DNA of 64,000 nt from CAYJEJ01 sp964369315 (GTDB lineage: Bacteria > Pseudomonadota > Alphaproteobacteria > UBA3830 > JAIRWN01), in the NCBI GenBank assembly GCA_964369315.1, contig CAYJEJ010000002.1, positions 62,001-126,000 on the forward strand, given 5' to 3'. Position 1 is the stretch's first letter. Each line of letters opens with the position of its first letter. This document shows positions 46,151 through 55,310 of this stretch, piece by piece. Under the pieces are notes generated by a model. It saw nothing but the letters and a program-made list of their open reading frames with translations, had not been told where the DNA came from and did no database searches. The position numbers and the translations under genes are program-made.

Positions 46151-47533
46151 TTGGCAATTTTTGGCACTGATGGTATTAGGAAGCGGTTTAGTGAATGGCC
46201 AATTTGTGTTGAGGGGTGTTTTTGTATCGCAAAGTCTTTGGTCGAGTCTAGGGCTTTGGGTGATTTGAAAACAGTCCTTATCGCAAGAGATACCCGCGGG
46301 ACATCCGTTGACCTTGAACGAGGACTTGAGACAGCTCTTTCTAATTATAAAATCAAAGTGACCTTAGCTGGAATTATGCCGACACCAGCGTTATCTGTCT
46401 TAACGAGTAAAGGCGGTTTTTCTTGTGGAATTTCTGTCACCGCGTCGCATAACCCATATACTGACAACGGTCTGAAAATTTTTAACGCGAATGGCGAGAA
46501 ACTGGAAGAACATCAGGCTCAATCAATTGAAGCCTCTTTCCTTCAATACAGTGATAGTTTTGAAGATACTTATAAAGCGATGAATCCTTTTAAGGAAAAT
46601 ATTTTTCGCCTTGGTTATGAGTTTAGATATAACGACCTTGAAGCCTTGTTTTATAATGACTATAAAGAGTCGCTATTGAGGTCATTTCCCAAAAATTTTT
46701 CATTATTAGGGTCGAAGATTGCAATTGATTGTGCAAATGGTGCGAATTATTATATTGTGCCAAAGTTGTTTACTGAACTTGGTGCTAAGGTCAAGGTTGT
46801 TGGGAACAAACCAGATGGTAAAAATATTAATCATAAGGTTGGTGCCACTTGCCCAGAGTCTATAAGAAATTTGGTGTTCAGAAGTGGTGCGGATTTAGGC
46901 ATTTCTTTTGATGGAGATGGAGATAGGCTTATCATGTGTGATGAGCTGGGTAACATTATCGACGGGGATGTTATACTTGCGGTATTAGCCAAATACCTCC
47001 ACAACAAGGGGCAGCTCGCCAATAATTGTGTTGTGTCGACTATTATGTCAAATTTGGGTTTAGATGATTATTTATCAAGCCTTGGAATAAAGCTGTTTCG
47101 CAGTAATGTTGGCGATAAGCTTGTCTATGACATGATGAAAGAAAAGGGGGCTGTACTTGGTGGGGAGAAGTCTGGTCACGTAATATTAAAAGATTTTTCC
47201 GCAACGGGCGATGGTTTATTTGTTGCCTTAACCATGATTCGGGTTTTGATGGAGACAGGTCAGGCTCCTAGTGATGCATTTAACATTTTCAAGCCATACC
47301 CACAGGTATTGAGGAATTTTCCAGTCGATAAGTCCTTGCTTGAGGATGAGAAAGTTAAGAAGTTTTTCCATGACATTAACAACAAAATTAACCTTGATGG
47401 AGGTCGTTTGATTGTTCGTCCGTCTGGCACTGAACCCATGATTAGGGTGATGGTTGAGCATGCTGACGCTGATTTTGTTCATAATCAACTCGAAAATATT
47501 GAAGATTTTTTGACAAATATTTTAGGCTATTAA
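46151..47533 (+). CDS. glmM: Phosphoglucosamine mutase GlmM
   Basis: Converts glucosamine-6-phosphate to glucosamine-1-phosphate for UDP-GlcNAc, feeding peptidoglycan and lipid A. The TTG start (46151) gives MAIFGTDGIRKRF. Active-site Ser is in TASHNPYTDNG near residue 98, metal loop is DGDGDR near 255 and the phosphate site is RPSGTEPMIRVM near the end. At 460 residues it is about the usual size. ftsH upstream followed by glmM is a known proteobacterial neighbourhood. Confidence 0.95.
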   Translation: MAIFGTDGIRKRFSEWPICVEGCFCIAKSLVESRALGDLKTVLIARDTRGTSVDLERGLETALSNYKIKVTLAGIMPTPALSVLTSKGGFSCGISVTASHNPYTDNGLKIFNANGEKLEEHQAQSIEASFLQYSDSFEDTYKAMNPFKENIFRLGYEFRYNDLEALFYNDYKESLLRSFPKNFSLLGSKIAIDCANGANYYIVPKLFTELGAKVKVVGNKPDGKNINHKVGATCPESIRNLVFRSGADLGISFDGDGDRLIMCDELGNIIDGDVILAVLAKYLHNKGQLANNCVVSTIMSNLGLDDYLSSLGIKLFRSNVGDKLVYDMMKEKGAVLGGEKSGHVILKDFSATGDGLFVALTMIRVLMETGQAPSDAFNIFKPYPQVLRNFPVDKSLLEDEKVKKFFHDINNKINLDGGRLIVRPSGTEPMIRVMVEHADADFVHNQLENIEDFLTNILGY

Positions 47534-47704
47534 GTTTTTAAACTTGTTTTTATTTATTTTCTTCAGTTATTTGGTATTAAGGCTATTTTTGTATTGAAAA
47601 ATCAATAATGCGGTTACATATGCTTACGCACAGATAAAATTATTGTGTTCCTATAAAGTAATGAAAAACGTATTTCTTAACACCTGTTGCGAAGATTTCC
47701 TATA

Positions 47705-47723
47705 CCTAATGTTTAACATTAGG
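47705..47723. repeat. Perfect 19-bp palindrome
   Basis: CCTAATGTTTAACATTAGG reads the same on both strands around a central T. It lies between glmM and the converging secreted-protein gene. It could be an operator or a weak hairpin; no T run follows on either side. Confidence 0.5.
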
Positions 47724-47739
47724 AAGAATAAAATCTATT

Positions 47740-47779
47740 TGTGAATAAAATAAAAATAGCCCTAATTTAATTAGGGCTA
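47740..47779 (-). terminator. Terminator of the secreted-protein gene
   Basis: TAGCCCTAAT at 47757-47766 and ATTAGGGCTA at 47770-47779 form a 10-bp perfect stem with a 3-base loop. On the minus strand a T-rich run follows immediately (47740-47756). It lies 18 bases after the stop of the 190-residue gene. Confidence 0.8.
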
Positions 47780-47797
47780 CTTTATGAAGATTAAATT

Positions 47798-48370
47798 TTA
47801 ATGTTGTTGCGGTACAAGTGCATTAACATCAAGCCCAGCTACTTTGCAGGCTAATGCATAGAATGACAATTTGTTCCTGTAATAATCATACCTTGCCTCG
47901 TTTTTATTGTATGCATGTTCTGTTAATGGAGCGTAAAGAATAGTCAATTCTCCGACTAATTGGTCGCTTGCATTTAAATCTCTACCGTTGAATAAAAGTT
48001 TTAATTTGGAGGGTATAAAACCGTTTTTCATGATTGCTTCTCCAGCAGAATTTTCTTCGACTGAAAAATAGAGTAACTCAGCTTGATTTTTTAGGAAATT
48101 TTGAAAACTTTGCTCTAATAAACCTAAGTTCTCTTTACCAAAGATTTTTTCTTCCGTGTCTTTAACTAAGTCTTCCTTTGTTTTACCAAATCTAGACTTT
48201 TTTTCTTGATCTGATAACAACTTCAATTTTTCTATAAAGTCACCAGACAATACCTTAATGCCGTTATTTAGCTTTTCGGTCTCTATTGGTTGTGATAGAA
48301 CAGGGTCTGGATTATATCCATAAGACAAAGAGGAAACTAACAAAGCAGATGCTAATAATATTTTTTTCAT
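47798..48370 (-). CDS. Secreted protein of unknown function
   Basis: 190 residues with a clear signal peptide (MKKILLASALLVSSLSYG), so exported to the periplasm or beyond. The mature part is helical and charged, with LSDQEKKSRFGKTKEDL, then LLYFSVEENSAGEAIMKNGFIP and a Tyr/Asn-rich end. No family is recognised and no lipobox cysteine is present. It has its own terminator and divergent leader relative to gap, so it is probably a single-gene unit. Confidence 0.75.
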   Translation of the reverse strand: MKKILLASALLVSSLSYGYNPDPVLSQPIETEKLNNGIKVLSGDFIEKLKLLSDQEKKSRFGKTKEDLVKDTEEKIFGKENLGLLEQSFQNFLKNQAELLYFSVEENSAGEAIMKNGFIPSKLKLLFNGRDLNASDQLVGELTILYAPLTEHAYNKNEARYDYYRNKLSFYALACKVAGLDVNALVPQQH

Positions 48371-48426
48371 AAATAAATTCCTTAATAATAAACAATAGCC
48401 TATAAATTATAGGTTAAGAAAAAATT

Positions 48427-48456
48427 TGACACAAAATGATAACTTTGTCAATAATA
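48427..48456 (+). promoter_or_regulatory. Candidate promoter upstream of gap
   Basis: TTGACA at 48427-48432 is followed after 18 bases by AATAAT at 48451-48456. TTGACA also pairs with TGTCAA at 48447-48452, so the element is an inverted repeat. The long distance to gap (about 240 bases) would leave a long leader. Confidence 0.35.
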
Positions 48457-48538
48457 TTTTTTATTTAACAATTGTTTCAGCAGGATAAATTAAAAAACAA
48501 ATAAGTAATGTAGTGTTGGTATTGATAATAATAGGTAT

Positions 48539-48587
48539 GGAATGCATGTTTTTATTTTCCAGCAAGATATAAAAAACATAGCATTCC
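48539..48587 (+). repeat. Long imperfect hairpin in the gap leader
   Basis: GGAATGCATGTTTTT (48539-48553) pairs with AAAAACAT and GCATTCC (to 48587), a stem of about 15 bp with one bulged A. The loop is 18-19 bases. No terminator-like T run follows on the plus strand. It may regulate gap or be a mobile palindromic remnant. Confidence 0.6.
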
Positions 48588-48698
48588 GCTAGTGCTATAT
48601 TAATAATTTATTTATTGTTGACTATTATATATATGTTGTTCAGCAATATTGCATATTGGTCGCTAGAAAAAAAATGTTTTTGTAGGAGGGGTTATAAA

Positions 48699-49706
48699 AT
48701 GTCAAAGAGAATCGCGATTAATGGTTTCGGGCGGATAGGTCGTCTTTTGTTAAGAGCTTTGACGAGTAATGAAAGTAACATAGAGATAATCGCAATCAAC
48801 GATTTGGCTAAATCAGAGATGGACTGTTACCTCTTAAAATATGACTCAGTGCATGGTCGATTTGAAAAAGATATAAATTTAATCGGTGATGAGCTGGTTA
48901 TAGACAACCAAAAACCAATAAAACTTTTAAATGTTATCTCTCCGGAAGACCTGCCTTGGCAGGAGATGGGGGTCGATGTTGTGATGGAATGTTCTGGTTG
49001 TTTTATCACAAAGGATAAGGCGGTTCAGCATATTGAATCTGGTGCTAAAAAGGTGTTGGTTTCAGCTCCGTGTAGTGGGGCGGATGTAACGGTTGTTTAT
49101 GGCGTTAATCAAGACAAGCTTAACGAACATCATAGGGTTATCTCTGCTGCGTCTTGCACGACAAACTGCTTTGCACCGATTGTTAAGGTTCTAAACGAAA
49201 ACATAGGAATTAACTGTGGTCACATGACAACAATACACTCTTATACGAGCGACCAAAACATTATAGATACAGCCCATAAGCAAGATATGAGGCGTGCACG
49301 TGCTGCGGGTGTGAATATCATACCGACATCAACTGGGGCTGCTAAGGCAATTGATTTAGTCCTTCCAGAGATGGCAGGCAAATTAAAAGCCTCGTCACTT
49401 AGGGTGCCGACACCGAATGTTTCTTTAATAGACTTTTCTTTCCTTGCGAACAAAAAGACTTCTGTCGAAGAGATTAATCATGCCTTAAAAATAGCTGCTA
49501 GCTCAGAAGAAATGAAGGGGGTCTTGGGCTTTTCAGAAGACCAGATAGTATCTATTGATTGTAATCATACAACGTTTAGTGCTATATTCGATTCGACCGA
49601 AACAAGGGTTGTGGACGGAAAGTTTTGTCGAGTGATGGCTTGGTATGACAACGAGTGGGCGTTTGTTCATCGGATGATAGATGTTTTGAATTGTATTGTT
49701 GTTTAG
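48699..49706 (+). CDS. gap: Glyceraldehyde-3-phosphate dehydrogenase
   Basis: Glycolysis/gluconeogenesis enzyme, 335 residues. IAINGFGRIGRLLLRA starts the NAD-binding domain; the catalytic Cys lies in the ASCTTNC motif near residue 153, with the S-loop and STGAAKAIDLVLPE stretch after. The start ATG 48699 has AGGAGG 9 bases upstream. It shows that the organism retains at least part of central sugar metabolism, which is informative for a host-associated genome. Confidence 0.97.
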   Translation: MSKRIAINGFGRIGRLLLRALTSNESNIEIIAINDLAKSEMDCYLLKYDSVHGRFEKDINLIGDELVIDNQKPIKLLNVISPEDLPWQEMGVDVVMECSGCFITKDKAVQHIESGAKKVLVSAPCSGADVTVVYGVNQDKLNEHHRVISAASCTTNCFAPIVKVLNENIGINCGHMTTIHSYTSDQNIIDTAHKQDMRRARAAGVNIIPTSTGAAKAIDLVLPEMAGKLKASSLRVPTPNVSLIDFSFLANKKTSVEEINHALKIAASSEEMKGVLGFSEDQIVSIDCNHTTFSAIFDSTETRVVDGKFCRVMAWYDNEWAFVHRMIDVLNCIVV

Positions 49707-49723
49707 TTTATTAATTCAAATTG

Positions 49724-50350
49724 ATGGATATTAAGGTAGAAGAGGGTTTAATCTTTTCTAAAGAATGTAAGTTTGTAGTTGGTGCAAATAATTTTTCTGC
49801 CATACCGCAGGGGGTGGGTGATTTTCCTGAATTTGCTTTTGTGGGGCGTTCGAACGTTGGTAAGTCGACGTTAATTAATGCATTGGTTAACAGACGCGGT
49901 CTTGCCAGAACATCCAACACCCCTGGAAGAACCCAACAGATAAACATTTTTTTATTAGCGGATGTTCTATATTTAGCTGACCTACCAGGATATGGTTATG
50001 CGGGGGTTTCCAAGGCTATGAGAAAGAGCTGGGGCAGTTTAATCTCGAGTTATTTAAAAACAAGATATGGATTAAAAAGAGTGTTCTTGCTCGTTGACTC
50101 GCGTAGAGGAATCATGCAAAAAGATGAAGAAATGATGGAGATGCTCTGTTTTTATGGGGTGGTTTTTCAAATAATTTTAACTAAAATAGATAAACTAAAT
50201 AAAGCTGAGTTAGAAGCGGTTGAAAAAGATACATACGAAAAAGCAAATCATTTTCCCGCGATGTATCCAGAAATAATTTGCGTTAGTGCCGATAAAAAAA
50301 TAGGCATTAATAAGTTAAGAAATCAAATAGAAGGATTTGTCTTTAAATGA
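49724..50350 (+). CDS. engB: Ribosome biogenesis GTPase EngB (YihA/YsxC)
   Basis: Small GTPase for 50S assembly. 208 residues from ATG 49724 (a TTG at 49721 is in frame). The P-loop GRSNVGKST lies near residue 43, G3 DLPGYGYAG near 88 and NKxD-like TKIDKL near 150. Preserved length and motifs. Its stop overlaps the dapD start by 4 bases. Confidence 0.95.
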   Translation: MDIKVEEGLIFSKECKFVVGANNFSAIPQGVGDFPEFAFVGRSNVGKSTLINALVNRRGLARTSNTPGRTQQINIFLLADVLYLADLPGYGYAGVSKAMRKSWGSLISSYLKTRYGLKRVFLLVDSRRGIMQKDEEMMEMLCFYGVVFQIILTKIDKLNKAELEAVEKDTYEKANHFPAMYPEIICVSADKKIGINKLRNQIEGFVFK

Positions 50351-51186
50351 ACCTAGAAGAAGCAAAAAAAATCATTATCCAGTCTTATAAAGTCTTGGTT
50401 GATAAAGGTGTGGTGCCAGAAAATTCTGAAGAATTAAAATCAGCCGTGAATTTTTGTTTGAAATCATTGAATAGGGGCGATGTAAGAATAGCAGAGCCAG
50501 ACGAAAATCTGAATAAATGGGTTGTTAATGAATATCTGAAACAGGCGATATTATTATACTTCAGAATGAACAACAATAAATTGCTGAATTTCGAACATTA
50601 TACCTGTTGGGACAAGGTTCCATTAAAAACACATGACTGGACTGGTGCAGACTTCGAAAAAGCTGGGATAAGATTGGTTCCTGGGTCGGTGGTGAGATAT
50701 GGCTCTTTTATCGGTAAATCTGCTGTGATTATGCCAAGTTTTATTAATATGGGAGCCTATGTGGGGAGCTCAACAATGGTTGATACTTGGGCGACAATCG
50801 GCTCTTGTGCACAAATTGGGCAAAATTGTCATATATCTGACGGCGTTACAATTGGCGGCGTGCTTGAGCCTGTTCAGGCTTCACCTGTGATTGTGGAGGA
50901 TAATTGTTTTATCGGTGCGAGGTCTAGCATTTCAGAGGGGGTTCGTGTCGGTAAAGGAAGCGTGATTGCTTCGGGGGTTTCATTAAGTGCATCAACAAAA
51001 ATTGTTGACCGTGAGACAGGAGGCGTGTCTTATGGGATTGTTCCGCCGTATTCAGTCGTTGTTTCTGGTAGTATGCTAAGCCCTAGTGAAAAGATTGATA
51101 ATATAAGTGTTTATTGTGCTGTAATCGTAAAAAAAGTTGATGAATCAACCAGAGCAAAAACATCCATCAATGAGCTTCTTAGATGA
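50347..51186 (+). CDS. dapD: Tetrahydrodipicolinate N-succinyltransferase DapD
   Basis: Step of the succinylase branch of lysine and meso-diaminopimelate synthesis. 279 residues with hexapeptide-repeat left-handed beta-helix from about residue 115 to 220 (GAYVGSSTMVDTWATIGSCAQIGQNCHISDGV). The N-terminal helical domain is intact. DAP is used in peptidoglycan, so the gene fits the envelope-making theme. Coupled to engB and, by a 4-base overlap, to the transporter gene after it. Confidence 0.97.
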   Translation: MNLEEAKKIIIQSYKVLVDKGVVPENSEELKSAVNFCLKSLNRGDVRIAEPDENLNKWVVNEYLKQAILLYFRMNNNKLLNFEHYTCWDKVPLKTHDWTGADFEKAGIRLVPGSVVRYGSFIGKSAVIMPSFINMGAYVGSSTMVDTWATIGSCAQIGQNCHISDGVTIGGVLEPVQASPVIVEDNCFIGARSSISEGVRVGKGSVIASGVSLSASTKIVDRETGGVSYGIVPPYSVVVSGSMLSPSEKIDNISVYCAVIVKKVDESTRAKTSINELLR

Positions 51187-52418
51187 AACATTCTAAGTTG
51201 TGGAATAAGCAACTTAGCGTAATATTTTTTGGAAATGTCCTAGAATTTTATAACTTTTCTTTGTTCGCGATGTTGGGTGTGCGTTTGGGGGGTATATTTT
51301 TCCCGAATATGAATGAATGGGCGTATTACCTATTATTTGCAGCAGGCTTTATACTCAGACCAGTTGGTGGTGTGTTGTTTGGTGTTTTTGGGGATATTTT
51401 TGGTAGAAAAAAATCTATAATAACATCAAATTGTCTTTTGTCGTGTTCAACAACTATTATTGCCTTTTTGCCAGAAAATGGTGGGTTTTTAATATTTTCT
51501 CAAATTATTTTAATAATTTGTCGTGTAATACAGGGGGTGAGTATTAATGGAGAGTATACTAATTCGGCTGTTTTTATATTAGAGAAAAAAAACATTAATA
51601 AAACATATGCTAGCTTTATGTTGACAGCATCAACGAGTATAGGGGCATTTTTAGCTTTAATCGCTGGATATATTGATAAAAATTTTCATCAATATATTTG
51701 TTGGCGAATGTGGTTTTTTATTGGTGGGGTTGGGTCTTTTTTTTATTTGTATTTGAGGTTATCTAAAATTGATGAACAATCAAACCAGTATTATAATCAA
51801 GGTGTTAGATTTTCGTCTGATTTTTTAAGTTTGTTGACATCTTTTAAAAAATATTATTTAAGTTTATTTCTTGTAATTGGTATAGGGGCGTTTTCTAATG
51901 CTGTTGCGTACTCAATTATAATTAATATTGATATTTTCGTTTTAGGAGATAGCCTTTTTAAAGAAGTCATCAAATTTTTGATAATCTTGTTACCGTTAAT
52001 AATTTATCTTGTCTTAGGGGGAAAAATCTCCAGATATAGTCCAGAAAAGATAATGACCTTTGTTTGTGTCGCAGGCGTTATGCTCATTTATCCCTCAATG
52101 ATTTTGCTTAATCAAGAAAGCAATATCTTGGCTTTGTTAGGGACATTTATTATTATTTTAACCAGCGGCACAATTAGTGGTCCATCGAAGGCTGTGTATA
52201 GCAAATTGTTTCCTCAAGAATGTAGGTGTACTGGTGTAGCAATTGGCAAGGGGATGTGCGGTCTGATTTTTGGTGGGCTGTCGCCAATAATCAATGCATT
52301 AATCAGCAAGTATACATCCTTTTATTTCATAGCGTTATACTTTCTGGGATGTGCGATTATCTCTCTAATAAGTTTGATTTGTGCACGCTCTTTGTTTAAA
52401 AAGAGACTCCTCGATTGA
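51183..52418 (+). CDS. MFS transporter, metabolite:H+ symporter (ProP-like) group
   Basis: Twelve-segment inner-membrane transporter of 411 residues. The opening FGNVLEFYNFSLFAM and the loop GDIFGRKKS between spans 2 and 3 are characteristic of the MHS group (ProP, KgtP, shikimate transporter). The later NGEYTNSAVF and CRCTGVAIGKGMCG support it. In intracellular bacteria these are often many-copy solute importers. The substrate cannot be told. Start overlaps dapD; no terminator seen after it. Confidence 0.85.
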   Translation: MKHSKLWNKQLSVIFFGNVLEFYNFSLFAMLGVRLGGIFFPNMNEWAYYLLFAAGFILRPVGGVLFGVFGDIFGRKKSIITSNCLLSCSTTIIAFLPENGGFLIFSQIILIICRVIQGVSINGEYTNSAVFILEKKNINKTYASFMLTASTSIGAFLALIAGYIDKNFHQYICWRMWFFIGGVGSFFYLYLRLSKIDEQSNQYYNQGVRFSSDFLSLLTSFKKYYLSLFLVIGIGAFSNAVAYSIIINIDIFVLGDSLFKEVIKFLIILLPLIIYLVLGGKISRYSPEKIMTFVCVAGVMLIYPSMILLNQESNILALLGTFIIILTSGTISGPSKAVYSKLFPQECRCTGVAIGKGMCGLIFGGLSPIINALISKYTSFYFIALYFLGCAIISLISLICARSLFKKRLLD

Positions 52419-52593
52419 AGCTGGCTGTGTTCTGGCAGTTAAAAAACAGCACAAAGACCCACCAGAGTTAACTGCGGAGCAACAAAACACCCCCCCCACT
52501 TATCAAGCATCGATAAATCAAATGGTAACGAAATTCACCAAGCAAAGCTTAACAAGTATTATAAGCCAAAAACCTTAAAAAAGCTAACGTAAA

Positions 52594-53064
52594 CTAAGAC
52601 ATAAATGAAAAAGCGGCAATGTTCTTTGACCAGACCCTTTCAAGTGACTTAAGCTGAGAAGACGTCTCGTTCAAAAGCGAGTCTTTCAAACCCTCTTTTT
52701 CAAGTTTATCGATATGTTTGTTCATAACCTTGTCGATAAAATTGAAAAAATCCATACCCTTTTTCGGAGAAAGGCTTACTATAGTAGAACGCTTGTCATG
52801 TGGTGAGGTTTCTTGCATCAAAAAGCCATTTTCAACCATCTTTCTTATGTTATAAGACACGTTCGAGCCAAGATAGTATCCTCTGTTGGTCAGCTCGCCC
52901 ACAGAAATACGACCTTCACCAATATTATACAGAATTAAAGCCTGTATGTTATTGATGTCATAAATCGCTGCATCCTCAAGCTCGACCTTTATGTTTTCTA
53001 AAAACAATCTGTGCAAACGCTCTATTAAAAAAACAATTTCTAAGTAGACGTCTTTAGAGTCCAT
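52594..53064 (-). CDS. MarR-type winged-helix regulator, LdtR-like
   Basis: 156-residue DNA-binding protein. The helix-turn-helix region GELTNRGYYLGSNVSYNIRKMVENGFL and the wing with DKRSTIVSLSPKKG are of the MarR family. The GYYLGSNVSYN segment resembles LdtR of Rhizobiales and Liberibacter, which controls cell-wall transpeptidase and stress genes; this resemblance comes from memory. It stands alone, convergent with the transporter gene and divergent from lpxI. Confidence 0.85.
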   Translation of the reverse strand: MDSKDVYLEIVFLIERLHRLFLENIKVELEDAAIYDINNIQALILYNIGEGRISVGELTNRGYYLGSNVSYNIRKMVENGFLMQETSPHDKRSTIVSLSPKKGMDFFNFIDKVMNKHIDKLEKEGLKDSLLNETSSQLKSLERVWSKNIAAFSFMS

Positions 53065-53228
53065 TTAAACGCTCCAAAATATAAAACTCTCAACTAAACA
53101 ATCGTAACACAAAAAACACTTTTATAAAGAAAAATTTTAATAAAAATTTCTTTAGAAGTTTTTGATTTGTATAATAACAAGGATTGTGGATAATATTTTT
53201 TGAATTATTATTTTTTTAGGGATAAGCA

Positions 53229-54056
53229 TTGATTGAGCGTTCTTTTCGTCGTATAGCCATTATTTGCGGAAGTGGGGATGTCGCACAAAGGTGCGTTTTG
53301 AGTTGTTTTGCTAAGAATGAACTTGCATGTGTTGTTGCGATTAAAGGTGACTGCGAGGTCAATGACTTCCCGTGCCCATTTATTCAAATCAGTCTTGGTA
53401 AGGTTGGTGAAGCGTTGAGATTTATGAAGAGCCATGATGCCACTCATGTTTTGTTAATTGGAGGGGTCAAGAGACCTAGCCTAGCTAATTTACAGGTCGA
53501 TTCGGTCGGGAAGCAGTGGATGATGAAGCTGGGTTTTTCAGCTTTATTAGGGGATGATGGTCTTTTGAAAGGGTTGGCGAAATTATTTTCTCAAGAGGGG
53601 TTTAGCGTCTTGGGGGCGGATGATGTTTTATGCGATGGTTCTAACTCAAGCCTATTAAAAACAAAAGTTTCGCCTGATGAAACGGCGTTATTTGATATTA
53701 AACGTGGTTTTGAGGTGGCAAAAATTATCGGTCAAGCTGATGTCGGTCAAAGCGTGATTGTGCAGCAAGGGGTCGTTCTGGGGGTTGAGGCTAAAGAAGG
53801 CACAGACGCATTGATAAAGCGTTGCCATGAGCTGAGGCTTGAGGGTCTTGGTGGGGTTTTGATAAAAACGTCGAAGCCAAATCAAGATATGCGTTTAGAT
53901 ATGCCAGTTATTGGCATTGAAACGGTGAAAAACGCCTCGATTTATGGTTTGCGAGGCATAGCAATAGAGTGCGGAAAGGTTTTGGTGTCACAGCCGAAAG
54001 AAATTGTTGAAGAAGCAAACAAATTGGGTTTGTTTTTGTTTTCTATTAATTCATAA
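53229..54056 (+). CDS. lpxI: UDP-2,3-diacylglucosamine diphosphatase LpxI
   Basis: Makes lipid X in lipid A synthesis, the alphaproteobacterial replacement for LpxH. 275 residues from TTG 53229 with TAGGG upstream. It matches the DUF1009 family by IICGSGDVAQRC, ATHVLLIGGVKRP and the C-terminal catalytic region DMPVIGIETVKNAS. It is directly followed by lpxB, which uses its product. LpxI plus LpxB is the strongest taxonomic hint to Alphaproteobacteria in the window. Confidence 0.93.
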   Translation: MIERSFRRIAIICGSGDVAQRCVLSCFAKNELACVVAIKGDCEVNDFPCPFIQISLGKVGEALRFMKSHDATHVLLIGGVKRPSLANLQVDSVGKQWMMKLGFSALLGDDGLLKGLAKLFSQEGFSVLGADDVLCDGSNSSLLKTKVSPDETALFDIKRGFEVAKIIGQADVGQSVIVQQGVVLGVEAKEGTDALIKRCHELRLEGLGGVLIKTSKPNQDMRLDMPVIGIETVKNASIYGLRGIAIECGKVLVSQPKEIVEEANKLGLFLFSINS

Positions 54057-54075
54057 ATTTAAAAAGTTAAAAACA

Positions 54076-55242
54076 GTGTCTAAAAAAATTTTTTTAATTG
54101 CAGGCGAGGTCTCTGGAGATTTGATTGGTGCGAGGCTAATAAGGTCAATTAGTGAACTAGATAGTTCAATAAAATTTTTGGGCGTTGGTGGGGAAAACAT
54201 GAAAAATGCTGGAATGGAGCAAATTTTCCCACTAAAAAGCGTGGCGGCAATCGGTATCGTTGAGGTGTTGTCCAAGGCAACATCGCTTTTAAGGAAAGTC
54301 GATGAGGTTGTTGAGAATATTATTAAGAGCAGAGCTGATGTTGTTGTAACAATAGATTTTTCAGGTTTTAATGACCGCGTTGCAAAAAAACTTAAAAAAA
54401 TGGGTTTCAATATTCCAATCATTCGTTATGTCGCACCGCCAGTTTGGGCTTGGAGGGGGTGGCGTGTCAAGAAAATGAAGAACTTTCTAGACTTAGTCCT
54501 GACTTTATTTAAATTTGAGGTTCCTATTTTTGAAAAACATGGGTTGAGGGGAGTTTTTGTTGGTCATTCGGTTGTTGAGGACGAAAATTTGAAAACACCG
54601 AGTGCTGGCGAAATTGAAGATTTTTTAAATAGGAATAATTTCCATCCTAACAATCCTATCGTCTGTGTTTTTCCAGGTTCTAGAAAAACAGAAATCTTAA
54701 AACATACAAAGATTTTTCTGGAAGCTATGGATTTGTTGGTTAAGAAAATACCCGATATTCAGATATATATCCCAACATTTGAGGAAAATGTTCATTTTAT
54801 AAAACACATAATCAGCAATAAAGATTTTATATCTGTGGGTGTTAGCCCAAAGGACAAGGGGGTTGCAATGCATCTTGCCGATGGTGCTCTTGCCGCTTCG
54901 GGCAGCGTTGCACTGGAGCTGGCATTAACAAAAACGCCAATGTTGATTGCATATAAAGTGAACTGTATCACTGCTTTTATTATAAAAAAATTAATAAAGG
55001 TTGAAAGTGTCAATTTAGTAAACATCTTGTTGAAAGAAAATATTATCCCTGAATTCTTGCAAAACAGGTGTCAACCACAGGGACTTTGCGATGCGATGGT
55101 AAATTTGTTGAATAATCGACAATCTCAGCTTAAACAATTGTCTGCATTTGAAAAGGTAATCCCGTTTTTGCAGTGTGAAGATGGCGTAAAGCCCAGTCAA
55201 AAAGCTGCTTCTGAGGTGGTTTTGTTAATGAATGGTCGTTAA
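54076..55242 (+). CDS. lpxB: Lipid-A-disaccharide synthase LpxB
   Basis: Joins lipid X and UDP-diacylglucosamine to the lipid A disaccharide at the inner membrane. Start GTG 54076 gives MSKKIFLIAGEVSGDLIGA; the longer frame from 54004 overlaps lpxI and is not needed. 388 residues with YVAPPVWAWRGWR near 122 and the GSRKTEI and GSVALELALTKTPM motifs of the GT-B fold. Co-directional with lpxI, 19 bases apart. Confidence 0.95.
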   Translation: MSKKIFLIAGEVSGDLIGARLIRSISELDSSIKFLGVGGENMKNAGMEQIFPLKSVAAIGIVEVLSKATSLLRKVDEVVENIIKSRADVVVTIDFSGFNDRVAKKLKKMGFNIPIIRYVAPPVWAWRGWRVKKMKNFLDLVLTLFKFEVPIFEKHGLRGVFVGHSVVEDENLKTPSAGEIEDFLNRNNFHPNNPIVCVFPGSRKTEILKHTKIFLEAMDLLVKKIPDIQIYIPTFEENVHFIKHIISNKDFISVGVSPKDKGVAMHLADGALAASGSVALELALTKTPMLIAYKVNCITAFIIKKLIKVESVNLVNILLKENIIPEFLQNRCQPQGLCDAMVNLLNNRQSQLKQLSAFEKVIPFLQCEDGVKPSQKAASEVVLLMNGR

Positions 55243-55310
55243 TATAAAATCATGAATGTGATGAGAGTTGGCTTTGTTGGTTTGTTTTTTAATTAATACT
55301 TGAGGTAAAG

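Larger units (their letters stand above)
48371..48698. other. 328-base region upstream of gap
   Basis: AT-rich spacer between the divergent secreted-protein gene and gap. It contains a candidate promoter and a long hairpin (48539-48587), but no reading frame I can support. A frame upstream of gap starts at 48615, but ATG 48699 with AGGAGG is the clear start. Confidence 0.7.

Noticed and set aside
52381..52578. 65-residue frame after the MFS transporter
   Set aside because: It starts inside the transporter gene in another frame, has no ribosome-binding site and no recognisable features; treated as chance.
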